Notes: generated from the sequence alone by a model not told the origin. 64,000 nt of DNA from Scopulibacillus_A cellulosilyticus (GCF_042665295.1 NZ_JBHTCO010000014.1:62001-126000); one strand, 5' to 3'; positions 25,869-35,013 are shown, numbered from the stretch's first letter. Made by a program: numbers and translations.

Positions 25869-27257
25869 ATGAGTCAGGTTGTTTCTCAAAATATTAATGA
25901 GCAAAAGAAAGCGACTGGTAAGCTAAAACTAAGGGAAAAAATTGCTTACGGCATGGGGGACGTTGGAAATAACTTTTTGTTTGATTTAGGTCAGATTTAC
26001 TTGCTTAAGTTTTACACAGACGCATTAGGATTACCGTCGGCAATAGCAGGATCTGTTTTTTTAGTCACAAAAATTTGGGATGCTATTTCTGATATTTCTG
26101 TCGGTACTTGGGTTGATAATCGGAAAAATATTGGACCAAAAGATAAATTTCGGCCGTTTATATTATTTGCTGCATTGCCGCTTGCGCTTATTACTATAGC
26201 AAGTTTCACAACACCGCACTTTTCATTGACGGGTAAAATCATTTGGGCATATGTCACTTACATGATTTTTGGAACAATTTATAGTATTTCTAATGTGCCT
26301 TATGGCTCTATGATGCCTGCTATGACTAAAGACGCAAGTGAACGTGCACAATTGGCATCATTTAGGCAGGCAGGCTCCAACTTAGGATTACTTATTACCA
26401 CTGTAGGATTTATGCCGATTGTTTTAAGCGTTCACAATACGTCGATGGGGTATCTCATAGCAGTATCCATTTTTGCTATTGCTGGTGTTTTAATACAAAT
26501 ATACTGCTATGCTAACATTAAAGAGAGATATATTGAAGAAAGGCCAAAACAATCTAAAACATCACTAAAGGAAAACTATAAGTCTCTATTTAAAAATGCG
26601 CCGCTCATGGTTTTATGTCTTGTGAATTTGTTTACATTTTCTGCATTCAATGTAAAACTTGCAGTACAAGTCTATTATTGCCAATATGTTCTTAAAAACG
26701 TTTCTATAGTACCGTATATGGGTTTCTTCAGTATGGGATGTGTATTCATTGGCGTCGTTTTTGTACCATTTCTTTCCAAAAAGTTTGGCAAGAAAATGAC
26801 GTATATGATAGGTTGTGCCATTTGGGCAATAGGGGATATTTCAGCTTATTTCTTCGCTAAAGATCCGGTTGTATTTATTGTATTTGCCTGTTTGGCGTTC
26901 TTTGGAAGTTCGTTTGTTAATAGCTTAAACTGGGCTCTTGTATCTGACGCTGTCGAATATGGAGAATGGAAAACAGGCAATAGATCTGAGGGTGTTGTCT
27001 ATTCTTTCTATACTTTCTTCCGGAAGCTTTCTCAGGCTATTGCCGGATTTGTTCCAGGATTAGTATTAGGGATGGTAGGATATGTACCTAATGCTGTGCA
27101 AAGCGTAAAGGCTATAGAAGGTATTAAAGGCCTTATGTTTATATATCCTGGTGTTTTAGCCATAGCTACAATAGTTGTTATGGGACTTTTCTATAAACTT
27201 TCGGATAAGAGATTTAATAAAATTGTAGCTGAACTTAATGGTCGAAATGGAATTTAA
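25869..27257 (+). CDS. GPH-family sugar permease (YihO/YihP-like), putative sulfoquinovose importer
   Basis: 462-aa transporter of the glycoside-pentoside-hexuronide:cation symporter family (MelB type) with about 12 hydrophobic segments. REKIAYGMGDVGNNF and DNRKNIGPKDKFRPFIL closely resemble E. coli YihO/YihP, the sulfoquinovose/sulfoquinovosyl glycerol transporters. ATG 25869 follows GGGGGT; the frame opens at TTG 25854. It lies just before the YihQ-like glycosidase, so import of sulfoquinovosyl glycerol or SQ is likely. Family firm, substrate inferred from context. Confidence 0.86.
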   Translation: MSQVVSQNINEQKKATGKLKLREKIAYGMGDVGNNFLFDLGQIYLLKFYTDALGLPSAIAGSVFLVTKIWDAISDISVGTWVDNRKNIGPKDKFRPFILFAALPLALITIASFTTPHFSLTGKIIWAYVTYMIFGTIYSISNVPYGSMMPAMTKDASERAQLASFRQAGSNLGLLITTVGFMPIVLSVHNTSMGYLIAVSIFAIAGVLIQIYCYANIKERYIEERPKQSKTSLKENYKSLFKNAPLMVLCLVNLFTFSAFNVKLAVQVYYCQYVLKNVSIVPYMGFFSMGCVFIGVVFVPFLSKKFGKKMTYMIGCAIWAIGDISAYFFAKDPVVFIVFACLAFFGSSFVNSLNWALVSDAVEYGEWKTGNRSEGVVYSFYTFFRKLSQAIAGFVPGLVLGMVGYVPNAVQSVKAIEGIKGLMFIYPGVLAIATIVVMGLFYKLSDKRFNKIVAELNGRNGI

Positions 27258-27309
27258 ATTATCTGAATTTTACCTATAGTATAAGTACTGGATGGAGTGA
27301 GGATTTAAC

Positions 27310-29349
27310 ATGATTAATCAAACAGAAAAAAAGATTTTTAGTGTCAATGAAATAGATGGAGGGTTTGAATTACTCTTTGGCAATCTTAAATTGATGAAGC
27401 ATACTAAAACTTCCCCTGTTGTTTTCATTGGAAAAGGTGAAGAAAATATTGAAATGTATCGGGGTAACTTCAAAATAGAGGATTATTTAATAGAAAGAAT
27501 TGCTTTGAGATATACCAAGATTGAATCCGTGAATGATAACAAGGTGACTATTGCTTTCTCAAATCATTCAAATACAGAAGCCGCTATAATATTAACAATT
27601 AAACAGGACAGAGAAAGGTTAAAGATAGAGTTTAATAATGTATCAGACGATGTAAACAGACTATGGATCAGAATCAATTCATATCAAAATGAAAAAGTGT
27701 ATGGATGCGGAGAACAATTATCTTATTTTAATTTACGGGGTAAGCATTTTCCGCTTTGGACATCTGAGCCCGGTGTCGGCCGAAATAAAAATACCTACAC
27801 AACATGGCAAGCAGATGTTAAAGATAAGGCAGGCGGTGATTATTATAATACAAACTATCCGCAGCCAACCTATATTTCCAGCGATAAATACTTTTGCCAT
27901 GTTGAAACGACGGCATATGCAGACTTTGATTTTAGTCATGAAGATTTTCATGAACTGCAGGTTTGGAATATTCCTCAATTTATCTTATTTGATAAAGCTG
28001 AAACATTTATAGATCTCGTTAAGAAAATATCAGACTTGTTTGGACGCCAGCCGGAGTTGCCTGATTGGACTTACAATGGCATTTGGCTCGGAATCCAAGG
28101 CGGAACATCAGTTGTTGAGGAAAAACTAAGCCGTGCTTTAGACAAAGGTATTAAAGTCGGCGGTGTTTGGTGTCAGGACTGGCAAGGGATAAGGAATACT
28201 TCCTTTGGTAAACGCTTAATGTGGGATTGGAAATGGAATCCGGAAATATATCCGGAACTTGATACAAAAATATGGGATTGGAAGAAGCAGGGGATTCGCT
28301 TCTTAGGTTATATTAACCCGTATGTTGCTGTTGATGGCGATTTATACAAAACAGCGAGCCAAAAAGGATATTTAGCCAAAAATCATAAGGGAGAAGATTA
28401 CCTTGTTGATTTTGGGGAATTTGATTGCGGTGTCGTTGATTTTACGAATCCTGAAGCGTGCAAATGGTATAGGCAGGTTATAAAAGAAAATTTAATTGAC
28501 TTTGGGTTAGATGGATGGATGGCTGACTTTGGTGAATATTTACCTACAGATGTCGAACTTGCGAGTGCAGAATCTGCTAAATTAATGCATAATGCTTGGC
28601 CGGTTTTATGGGCGAAAATTAATGATGAGGCTGTTAGGGAAGCTGGCAGAAGCGGTGATATTGTCTATTTTATGAGAGCGGGATATACAGGGACGCAAAA
28701 TTATTGTCCATTATTGTGGGCAGGAGACCAAAGTGTCAATTGGAGTTTAGACGATGGATTAGCCTCTGTCATACCAGCCGCTTTATCTTCAGGTATGTGC
28801 GGTAATGGTCTGCATCACAGTGATATAGGCGGTTACACAAGCTTACATGGCAATAAAAGAACAAAAGAACTTTTTATGAGATGGGCCGAGATGGGAGCGT
28901 TTACTCCTGTGATGAGAACTCATGAAGGCAACCGGCCGTATGATTGTTTCCAATTCGATGATGATGATGAATCATTAGAACATTTAGCAAGAATGACAAA
29001 TATTTACGTCAAATTAAAACCTTATATTAAAACACTTGTAAAGGCCAATGCTGATGAAGGTATTCCTGTTCAACGTCCACTATTTATGCACTACGAAAAT
29101 GATGAAAAGGCTTATAACATTCAATACGAGTATTTATTTGGGCGAGATCTATTAGTGGCCCCTGTTTATAAAAGCAGTGTAACTGAATGGGAAGTCTATT
29201 TACCTAATGACCAATGGATTCATATATGGACAGGAAAAGAGTATATGGGGGGAGATGTAAAAGTTAACGCACCAATTGGCTGCCCGGCTGTCTTTTACAG
29301 AAAGAACTCGCCATATGCTGACCTTTTTCAAATGATTTCCAAAATATAA
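27310..29349 (+). CDS. yihQ: Sulfoquinovosidase, GH31 (YihQ type)
   Basis: 679-aa cytoplasmic retaining alpha-glycosidase that releases sulfoquinovose from its glycosides, the head group of plant sulfolipid. Catalytic residues are nucleophile Asp406 in GWMADFGEYLP and acid/base Asp473 in LWAGDQ. The sulfonate-recognition set is present: Arg302 and Trp305 in FGKRLMWDWKW and Tyr509 in HSDIGGYTSL. Each sits one residue after the recalled E. coli YihQ positions (D405, D472, R301, W304, Y508). Similarity extends over the full length, including VYGCGEQLSYF and PLWTSEPGVGRNK. This is the strongest functional anchor of the cluster. RBS GGAGTGAGG precedes ATG 27310. Confidence 0.94.
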   Translation: MINQTEKKIFSVNEIDGGFELLFGNLKLMKHTKTSPVVFIGKGEENIEMYRGNFKIEDYLIERIALRYTKIESVNDNKVTIAFSNHSNTEAAIILTIKQDRERLKIEFNNVSDDVNRLWIRINSYQNEKVYGCGEQLSYFNLRGKHFPLWTSEPGVGRNKNTYTTWQADVKDKAGGDYYNTNYPQPTYISSDKYFCHVETTAYADFDFSHEDFHELQVWNIPQFILFDKAETFIDLVKKISDLFGRQPELPDWTYNGIWLGIQGGTSVVEEKLSRALDKGIKVGGVWCQDWQGIRNTSFGKRLMWDWKWNPEIYPELDTKIWDWKKQGIRFLGYINPYVAVDGDLYKTASQKGYLAKNHKGEDYLVDFGEFDCGVVDFTNPEACKWYRQVIKENLIDFGLDGWMADFGEYLPTDVELASAESAKLMHNAWPVLWAKINDEAVREAGRSGDIVYFMRAGYTGTQNYCPLLWAGDQSVNWSLDDGLASVIPAALSSGMCGNGLHHSDIGGYTSLHGNKRTKELFMRWAEMGAFTPVMRTHEGNRPYDCFQFDDDDESLEHLARMTNIYVKLKPYIKTLVKANADEGIPVQRPLFMHYENDEKAYNIQYEYLFGRDLLVAPVYKSSVTEWEVYLPNDQWIHIWTGKEYMGGDVKVNAPIGCPAVFYRKNSPYADLFQMISKI

Positions 29350-29369
29350 AAAAACAGCTTAAATAATCA

Positions 29370-29442
29370 TTGACATTATTTATATCAAGTGCCATAGTTT
29401 AATGCATAAAGATAATTATGATGTTACAAAAGGTAATGATGT
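29370..29442 (+). promoter_or_regulatory. Second promoter and operator candidate in the sulfoquinovose cluster
   Basis: TTGACA (29370-29375), a 17-base spacer and CATAGT (29393-29398) form a probable promoter. ATGATGTTACAA (29418-29429) and AAAGGTAATGATGT (29429-29442) repeat the two half-motifs seen at 25069-25087, suggesting control by the same GntR-type regulator. Confidence 0.5.
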
Positions 29443-29475
29443 ATTTAGAAACTAATAGAAAAAGGAAGGATCATA

Positions 29476-30816
29476 ATGTTAGAAACTTCAGTTGCTTATC
29501 TTCCTATAGGCCGAAAAACTTTTGATTTAGATGCCGGTGAAAAGTATAGGCGTCAAAGCATGGATTTATTAACAGATGTTTGTCAAAACGTTTATCAACC
29601 GGAAGGGATTCTGACATCTGTAGAAGAATTGGAAGTATTTCTTGAAGTAATAGCTGAAAAAGGATGCGATTCGATTATTTATCAAAGTGTTACTTTTGCA
29701 GACGGGGAATTTATAGCAAAGGTAATAGAAAAATTTGATCAACCAGTCATTGTCTGGTCAGTCCGGGAGCCAAGTGTCGGCGGACGGCTTCGATTAAACT
29801 CATTAACCGGCGGAAATAGCACCTGCAATGTTTTAAAAAATAACAATCATCCATTTGCCTTTGTCTTTGGCAACCCAGATGAACCAAAATTAAAAGATAA
29901 GCTTACAAATCAGCTCAAAGTTAATCAAGTGTTAGAAAAGCTACGTCAATTAACCATAGGTGTTATCGGTGAACATCCGCCTGGATTTTACTTTTCAGAT
30001 ACAAATGAAGACGAATTAAAACAAACTTTCGGCGTGCAAATTCATAAAATGGACTTATTTGATGCATTTCAAAAGGCTAAAGATTTAAAAGAAGAAGAAT
30101 GGAAGCCGTTGGTTGAAGAAGCTGAACAAAAGATTATGGATCTCGTAAAAACAGATGAGACAGTAAAAAGGTTTGCGCAGTTTACTGCTTATGTAAAAAA
30201 TTATATTCATAATCATCATATTCAAGGATTAGCAATTAGATGTTGGCCAGACTTTTTTACTGAATTAGGAACTGCCGCTTGTTCAACGCTGTCCCATTTT
30301 ACTGAAGATGGTGTTGTTTCTTCCTGTGAATCAGATATTCATGGTGCTGTTTCAATGTTTATATTGCAAGAATTAAGCGGTGGTTCAGCAACCTACTTAG
30401 GGGATCTTGTTCATGTGGATGAAGACAATAATTCGGTTGTCTTCTGGCATTGCGGTGCGGGCGCATACTCTTTGGCCCATCCGGCTACTGGAGCACAGGC
30501 TGGCGTTCATCCGAATCGAAAAATGGGGCTGACTATGGAATTCGGACTAAAGCCGGGAGGAGTTACAATCTTTAGGGTAGGTTATACATCTGAAGGTTAC
30601 AGATTGTTAATTTTAAAAGGTGAAGCTTTAGACAAACCTCAGCCATTTAGCGGAACGTCTGTGGAAGTTGCTCTTGCAACTGATGTCAATGATACGTTGT
30701 ATGAATTAATGAACAGCGGATACGAGCCGCATTATGCGCTTGTTTATGACGATGTTGTTGAGCCTTTGATTGAACTTGGAAGACAATTAGGATTAGAAAC
30801 ACTTGTATATAGATAA
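29476..30816 (+). CDS. L-fucose/L-arabinose isomerase-like protein, candidate sulfoquinovose isomerase
   Basis: 446-aa protein of the L-fucose isomerase-like fold. The N-terminal half carries VIVWSVREPSVGGRLRLNSLTGGNS, and the C-terminal half AIRCWPDFFTELGTAACSTLSHF, CESDIHGAVSM (metal ligand region) and FWHCGAGAYSLAH. These are typical of the aldose-ketose isomerase family. AAAGGAAGG precedes ATG 29476. It is followed by a PfkA-type kinase after 23 bases, so isomerisation of SQ to sulfofructose before phosphorylation is the simplest role. The DUF4867 protein could do the same step; one of them may act as a mutarotase-like or alternative isomerase. Exact substrate is inference. Confidence 0.75.
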   Translation: MLETSVAYLPIGRKTFDLDAGEKYRRQSMDLLTDVCQNVYQPEGILTSVEELEVFLEVIAEKGCDSIIYQSVTFADGEFIAKVIEKFDQPVIVWSVREPSVGGRLRLNSLTGGNSTCNVLKNNNHPFAFVFGNPDEPKLKDKLTNQLKVNQVLEKLRQLTIGVIGEHPPGFYFSDTNEDELKQTFGVQIHKMDLFDAFQKAKDLKEEEWKPLVEEAEQKIMDLVKTDETVKRFAQFTAYVKNYIHNHHIQGLAIRCWPDFFTELGTAACSTLSHFTEDGVVSSCESDIHGAVSMFILQELSGGSATYLGDLVHVDEDNNSVVFWHCGAGAYSLAHPATGAQAGVHPNRKMGLTMEFGLKPGGVTIFRVGYTSEGYRLLILKGEALDKPQPFSGTSVEVALATDVNDTLYELMNSGYEPHYALVYDDVVEPLIELGRQLGLETLVYR

Positions 30817-30839
30817 TAAAGAGGAGGAGGGGGGTATCT

Positions 30840-32012
30840 GTGAAAATTGCAATTGGTCAATCCGGCGGACCGACCGCTGTCATTAATGCATCATTGGTAG
30901 GTTTTCTAGATTCTATCAATGAGGATGCGCAATTATTTGGAATACAAAATGGATATGAGGGTCTTGTTAATAACGAATTGATTAACCTGGAAGGACAAAT
31001 GCTTAATAGGGTAAGAGAATTTAAGAATCTACCTGGAGCATGTCTTGGTTCGGGAAGGTATAAGTTAACCGATGATAAAATCATTCAAGCCGTGAAACAT
31101 CTCATAAAAAATGATATTCAAACAATTGTCTTTATTGGCGGCAATGGGACAATGGCAGCTCTTGATAAAATATGCCAGCAAGCCCGGCTGATGGGATACG
31201 ATTTACAGGTTATAGGCATTCCAAAGACGGTTGATAATGATTTGTGCGGAACAGATCATGCGCCAGGGTTTGGCAGTGCAGCAAGATATGTTGCTTTATC
31301 GGCGAGAGACATTAACAGTGACTTAGAATCAATGAAAAATTTTGAACAAGTTAGAATTTTAGAAACCATGGGGAGAAATGCCGGATGGCTGGCCGCTTCT
31401 TCTGGTTTATTAAAACAAAGCGATGAAGATGGGCCCCATCTGATTTGCTTACCTGAAGACAAGATTGAAAAAGGTCATTTTTTAAGTCAAGTGAAGGAAA
31501 TTGTTCAAGAGTATGGAATGGCGACCATTGTAATGAGTGAGGGTTTTAATTTTGCTGGAGAATCTCAAACACAATTCGCCAGTTTTAATGGCCGCTCTGT
31601 ACTCGGCGGCATATCTAAAGACGCAGAACAGCTGGTAAAGCAAGAACTGGGCTTAGCTGCAAGGGCGGAGATATTGGGGATGCATCAGAGATGTTCATCA
31701 ATGGCTGTTTCATTTCAGGATCGTCTTGAAGCCTATAAGACGGGACATACAGCTGCGGAATGGATTAAAGCAGGAAAAAGTGGTGTGATGGTATCTATTC
31801 AAAGGCAACAACATATCGGATATAATTATATATTAGAACCGCAATCATTGACACGTGTTGCTAACGGAGGAGAAAAGTTGTTGCCGATAGAGTTTCTAAC
31901 ACATAGGGATCGATTTTATAAATGGTTAGAACCTTTGATTGGAGATGACATTATTAATTATCCTCCCTCTTTGAAAAGGAGAATAATTAAACATGAGCAA
32001 ACTATCTGTTGA
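30840..32012 (+). CDS. PfkA-family kinase, putative sulfofructose kinase
   Basis: 390-aa phosphofructokinase-fold kinase, longer than the 320-aa housekeeping enzyme. Motifs: GQSGGPTAVINAS, GGNGTM (residues 100-105) and PKTVDND (128-134) with catalytic Asp132. The phosphoryl-donor signature is mixed: Gly103 as in ATP enzymes, Lys129 as in pyrophosphate enzymes, and Asn102 where Asp is usual. It uses a GTG start after GAGGAGGAGGGGGG. Between an isomerase-like gene and a class II aldolase, it most simply phosphorylates 6-deoxy-6-sulfofructose at C1, the job done in E. coli by the unrelated PfkB-type YihV. Overlaps the next gene by 20 bases. Confidence 0.8.
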   Translation: MKIAIGQSGGPTAVINASLVGFLDSINEDAQLFGIQNGYEGLVNNELINLEGQMLNRVREFKNLPGACLGSGRYKLTDDKIIQAVKHLIKNDIQTIVFIGGNGTMAALDKICQQARLMGYDLQVIGIPKTVDNDLCGTDHAPGFGSAARYVALSARDINSDLESMKNFEQVRILETMGRNAGWLAASSGLLKQSDEDGPHLICLPEDKIEKGHFLSQVKEIVQEYGMATIVMSEGFNFAGESQTQFASFNGRSVLGGISKDAEQLVKQELGLAARAEILGMHQRCSSMAVSFQDRLEAYKTGHTAAEWIKAGKSGVMVSIQRQQHIGYNYILEPQSLTRVANGGEKLLPIEFLTHRDRFYKWLEPLIGDDIINYPPSLKRRIIKHEQTIC

Positions 32013-32727
32013 TCCAAAAAAAAATATTGCCCTATACCTTCAAGTCAAAGATATATTAATTCATCGTATACAAAACAACATTTGGGCCGCTAATACGCTT
32101 ATTCCTACAGAACAAGAGCTGATGGATGAATTTAACGTGAGCAGAACAACGATTCGCCAAGCCATTTCTATGCTTGTTCAAGAAGGAATTTTAGAAAAGA
32201 AGCAAGGCAAAGGCACAATTGTAAAATCCCAGCAGCTTGTTGGAAGCCTCGGGAAATTAAGAGGCTTCGCTGAAGAAGCAATGGAAAAAGGTTTGACGCC
32301 TCATTCCAAGCTTTTACGTTCGCAGTTTAGTGAAACTTTATTTCAGGAAAAAGCACAATTGGAAGTGCCGGAAGATGAAAAGATATTTTTAATAGAAAGA
32401 ATAAGATTCGCCGATGAAACACCGGTTGCTATAGAAAGAACATGCTGGCCTCGGTCAATTGGGGAAGTCCTGAATCAATGCGACTTAAATAAAGTGAATT
32501 TTTATGACATATTAGAAAAGAATAATATATTTTTGAAAAGGGCATCGGAAAAAATATCTGCTTTAAATGCTACTATTCAAGAAGCCGATCTTCTTGGTAT
32601 CAGACCGGGGGAAGCATTGCTGCAAATGACAAAGATAAGCTTTGGATTGGATGACAAACCAATCGAGTTTGCGATAACAAAATATCGAAGTGACTTTTAT
32701 CATTATGATATTGAACTGAAACGTTAG
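31993..32727 (+). CDS. GntR/HutC-family transcriptional regulator
   Basis: 244-aa regulator with an N-terminal GntR winged helix (IPTEQELMDEFNVSRTTIRQ, residues ~34-53) and a C-terminal UTRA ligand-binding domain (residues ~95-240). HutC-type GntR proteins sense a sugar phosphate or similar metabolite. The gene overlaps the kinase by 20 bases and precedes the aldolase by 12, so it is cotranscribed with the pathway it likely controls. The repeated AAAGGTAATGAYGT/ATGAYGTTACAA motifs at 25069 and 29418 are candidate operators. Confidence 0.87.
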   Translation: MSKLSVDPKKNIALYLQVKDILIHRIQNNIWAANTLIPTEQELMDEFNVSRTTIRQAISMLVQEGILEKKQGKGTIVKSQQLVGSLGKLRGFAEEAMEKGLTPHSKLLRSQFSETLFQEKAQLEVPEDEKIFLIERIRFADETPVAIERTCWPRSIGEVLNQCDLNKVNFYDILEKNNIFLKRASEKISALNATIQEADLLGIRPGEALLQMTKISFGLDDKPIEFAITKYRSDFYHYDIELKR

Positions 32728-32739
32728 GGGGAGTTATAA

Positions 32740-33627
32740 ATGCCTTATATATCGGGGAAAAAACTTTTAGATCATGCATATCAAAATGGATACGCTGTAG
32801 GTGCTTTTAGCGCTCATAATGTTGAGACGCTTCAAGCGATTTTGGGGGCTGCGGAAGAAGAACAATCCCCTGTTATGGTTATGATTGGTCAGAAGGTCAT
32901 CCAACATATTGGTTTAAAGCCAATGAAGGAAATGATAGATATTTTTATTAAAAATATATCAGTACCCGTTGCTGTTCACTTGGACCACAGCAGACAATTC
33001 GAACAAACAATGGAGGCTGTTCAAGCGGGCTTTCAATCGGTCATGTTTGACGGTTCAGGATTGCCTTTTGAAGAAAATGTCTCAATAACAAAAAAAGTTG
33101 CAGAAATCGCCCGCGCCCTGAATATCGGTTGCGAAGGAGAAATCGGCAAAATTGGCGGAACAGAGGATGATATTACAGTTGCAGAAGAAGATGCCATGTT
33201 GACAACGGTAGAAGAAGCTTATGCTTTTGCAACAGCTGCAGAGGTTGATTATCTTGCGGTATCAATTGGCACAGCGCACGGCATTTATAAAAGACCTCCT
33301 AAGCTTGCTATTGAAAGGTTAAAAGATATTTCTGAGAAGGTTAACCGCCCAATTGTTCTTCATGGCGGCTCAGATGTACCTGATGGTCAAATTAAACTGG
33401 CTATTTTAAACGGTGTAGCCAAAATTAATGTTGATACTGAATTAAGACAAGCTTTTACAAGGGGCATACAAGCGACATACGCTGAAAATCCTGAGGAATA
33501 TCATTTAGCAGTTAGTCTGGGTCATGCCAGAGAAGAAATGAAATTTAAAGTAAAAGAGAAAATTAACTTATTCGGCAGTGCAGGAAAAGCTGAAGAATTT
33601 TTAAGCAAAAAGGTCGTAACATTATAA
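32740..33627 (+). CDS. Class II (zinc) aldolase, putative sulfofructose-1-phosphate aldolase
   Basis: 295-aa aldolase of the FbaA/GatY/KbaY group. Zinc and catalytic motifs are HLDHSRQF (residues ~80-87), GTAHGIY (~179-185), LHGGSDVP (~207-214) and NVDTELR (~230-236). In this cluster it would split sulfofructose 1-phosphate into dihydroxyacetone phosphate and 3-sulfolactaldehyde. E. coli uses the unrelated class I enzyme YihT for this step. AGGGGGAG precedes ATG 32740. Tagatose- or fructose-bisphosphate aldolase activity is the alternative if the pathway inference is wrong. Confidence 0.85.
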   Translation: MPYISGKKLLDHAYQNGYAVGAFSAHNVETLQAILGAAEEEQSPVMVMIGQKVIQHIGLKPMKEMIDIFIKNISVPVAVHLDHSRQFEQTMEAVQAGFQSVMFDGSGLPFEENVSITKKVAEIARALNIGCEGEIGKIGGTEDDITVAEEDAMLTTVEEAYAFATAAEVDYLAVSIGTAHGIYKRPPKLAIERLKDISEKVNRPIVLHGGSDVPDGQIKLAILNGVAKINVDTELRQAFTRGIQATYAENPEEYHLAVSLGHAREEMKFKVKEKINLFGSAGKAEEFLSKKVVTL

Positions 33628-33729
33628 CGTAAAGGGTATTATGAAATGATAACATCAATTGATCTGAAAAGATGAAAACCAGAAAAATATTATCGTAAAA
33701 GTTAATAGTTTTTAAGAGAGGACATTGAA

Positions 33730-34635
33730 ATGGAATTTATCGGACTATTGATACCAATATTTATGATCTTTGGTATCGGGTTTGTAGGACAAAAATTATT
33801 TGGTTTTGAAACAAAAAATTTATCAACTATGGCTCTGTATTTAATGTCGCCTTTCTTAGTTTTTCGAACGTTTTATAAAACACACTTTACGATTAATCAT
33901 GTTTATATTCTTCTTTATGCGGTCGTTTTATGTGTGGTTCTCATTCTGATCGTTTTCGCCGTTGGTCTTATTAGAGGTTATACACAAAAGGAAATTTGCG
34001 GCATGATTCTTTCTTCAGTATTTATGAATAACGGAAATTATGGGACGCCATTAGTTTTATTCGCCTTTGGAAAACAAGCATTGAATTATGCGGTTGTGTT
34101 GATGATTGTTCAGCAGCTGGTTATGTCTACGGTAGGAATTTATTTTGCGGCGAGAGGCGGAGAACAAGGCAGCGGGGGATTCAGAACCGCTTTTAAATCT
34201 GTCATTAGAATGCCGATGGTCTATGCAGCAATCATCGGCGGGTTATTGAATATTTGTCATGTACCAATCGGGAAACCCATGGCAGATGGTGTTGGTATGG
34301 TTGCGGATGCGGCCATACCAACGATTATGATCATATTAGGAATGCAGTTGGCCAAAATTCCTCTGAAAAATGTTGTTTTAGAGAAGGTGTCTTATTCCTT
34401 GATTATCAGGTTAGTAATTTCGCCATTGATTGCATTGCTATTAACACTGATTTTACCTGTAGACTCAGCTTTAAAGCATATTATGATTCTTATGGCAGCA
34501 ATGCCAAGTGCTGCTAATACAACAATGTTTGCGGTTCAGTTTAATACAGAAGTTGATTTTGTTTCAAGCTCAACGTTATTAAGCACTTGTTTAAGTGTCA
34601 TTACTTTGCCGATTATTTTAATTCTTTTAAATTAA
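33730..34635 (+). CDS. AEC-family permease, candidate organosulfonate exporter
   Basis: 301-aa membrane protein with about 10 hydrophobic segments of the auxin efflux carrier/malate permease family (FMNNGNYGTPLVLFAFG and the C-terminal MAAMPSAANTTMFAVQF are typical). It is 102 bases after the aldolase and before the terminator at 34857. Sulfoglycolysis ends in a C3 sulfonate that must leave the cell, and AEC proteins carry small anions. Export of sulfolactate or dihydroxypropanesulfonate is therefore a reasonable inference, not a demonstrated function. Confidence 0.78.
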   Translation: MEFIGLLIPIFMIFGIGFVGQKLFGFETKNLSTMALYLMSPFLVFRTFYKTHFTINHVYILLYAVVLCVVLILIVFAVGLIRGYTQKEICGMILSSVFMNNGNYGTPLVLFAFGKQALNYAVVLMIVQQLVMSTVGIYFAARGGEQGSGGFRTAFKSVIRMPMVYAAIIGGLLNICHVPIGKPMADGVGMVADAAIPTIMIILGMQLAKIPLKNVVLEKVSYSLIIRLVISPLIALLLTLILPVDSALKHIMILMAAMPSAANTTMFAVQFNTEVDFVSSSTLLSTCLSVITLPIILILLN

Positions 34636-34856
34636 TCCTTTCAAAATTAAGGGAACCTGTTATTGGAGAGTTTTTATTAAGAGGGCACGATTTACTTAAT
34701 AACACGGCCAACATAGTTGCTCGCGCTTATAAGTATTTATTTTATCACAGGGTTTCAATCCTAGTGTTTTCCAATATTGCCCTGTCCGCTGTCAAGCGTT
34801 TTGGCACTCACTTGGAAAAGACTTTCATCGACTATTAATTATTACTATAACGTTAA
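34636..34856. other. Gap after the AEC permease
   Basis: No supportable gene. The plus strand has an open stretch encoding LREPVIGEFLLRGHDLL and similar, without ribosome site or recognisable family. It may be a remnant of a lost gene, but this is weak. Confidence 0.3.
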
Positions 34857-34893
34857 AAACCGATTCCAAAAAAAGAAGAATCGGTTTCTTTAT
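34857..34893 (+). terminator. Rho-independent terminator closing the sulfoquinovose cluster
   Basis: A perfect 10-bp stem, AAACCGATTC (34857-34866) / GAATCGGTTT (34878-34887), is followed by CTTTATT. Confidence 0.8.
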
Positions 34894-35013
34894 TAAATGT
34901 TAATTAAACCAAAAAATTTTTAATAATATCTTTCAAACAAAAAGAATCTCTTAGATAGAAATTGTTGTCATTATCTAATAGAACCAATTCCTAAAGTGTT
35001 TGAATATTTAATA

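Noticed and set aside
27310..29349. Ordinary alpha-glucosidase or alpha-xylosidase annotation for the GH31 gene
   Set aside because: The sulfonate-binding Arg302, Trp305 and Tyr509 are all present at the spacing expected for YihQ.
34587..34838. An 83-codon open frame overlapping the end of the AEC permease gene
   Set aside because: No ribosome site or recognisable family, and its first part lies antisense-frame within the permease; at most a decayed remnant.
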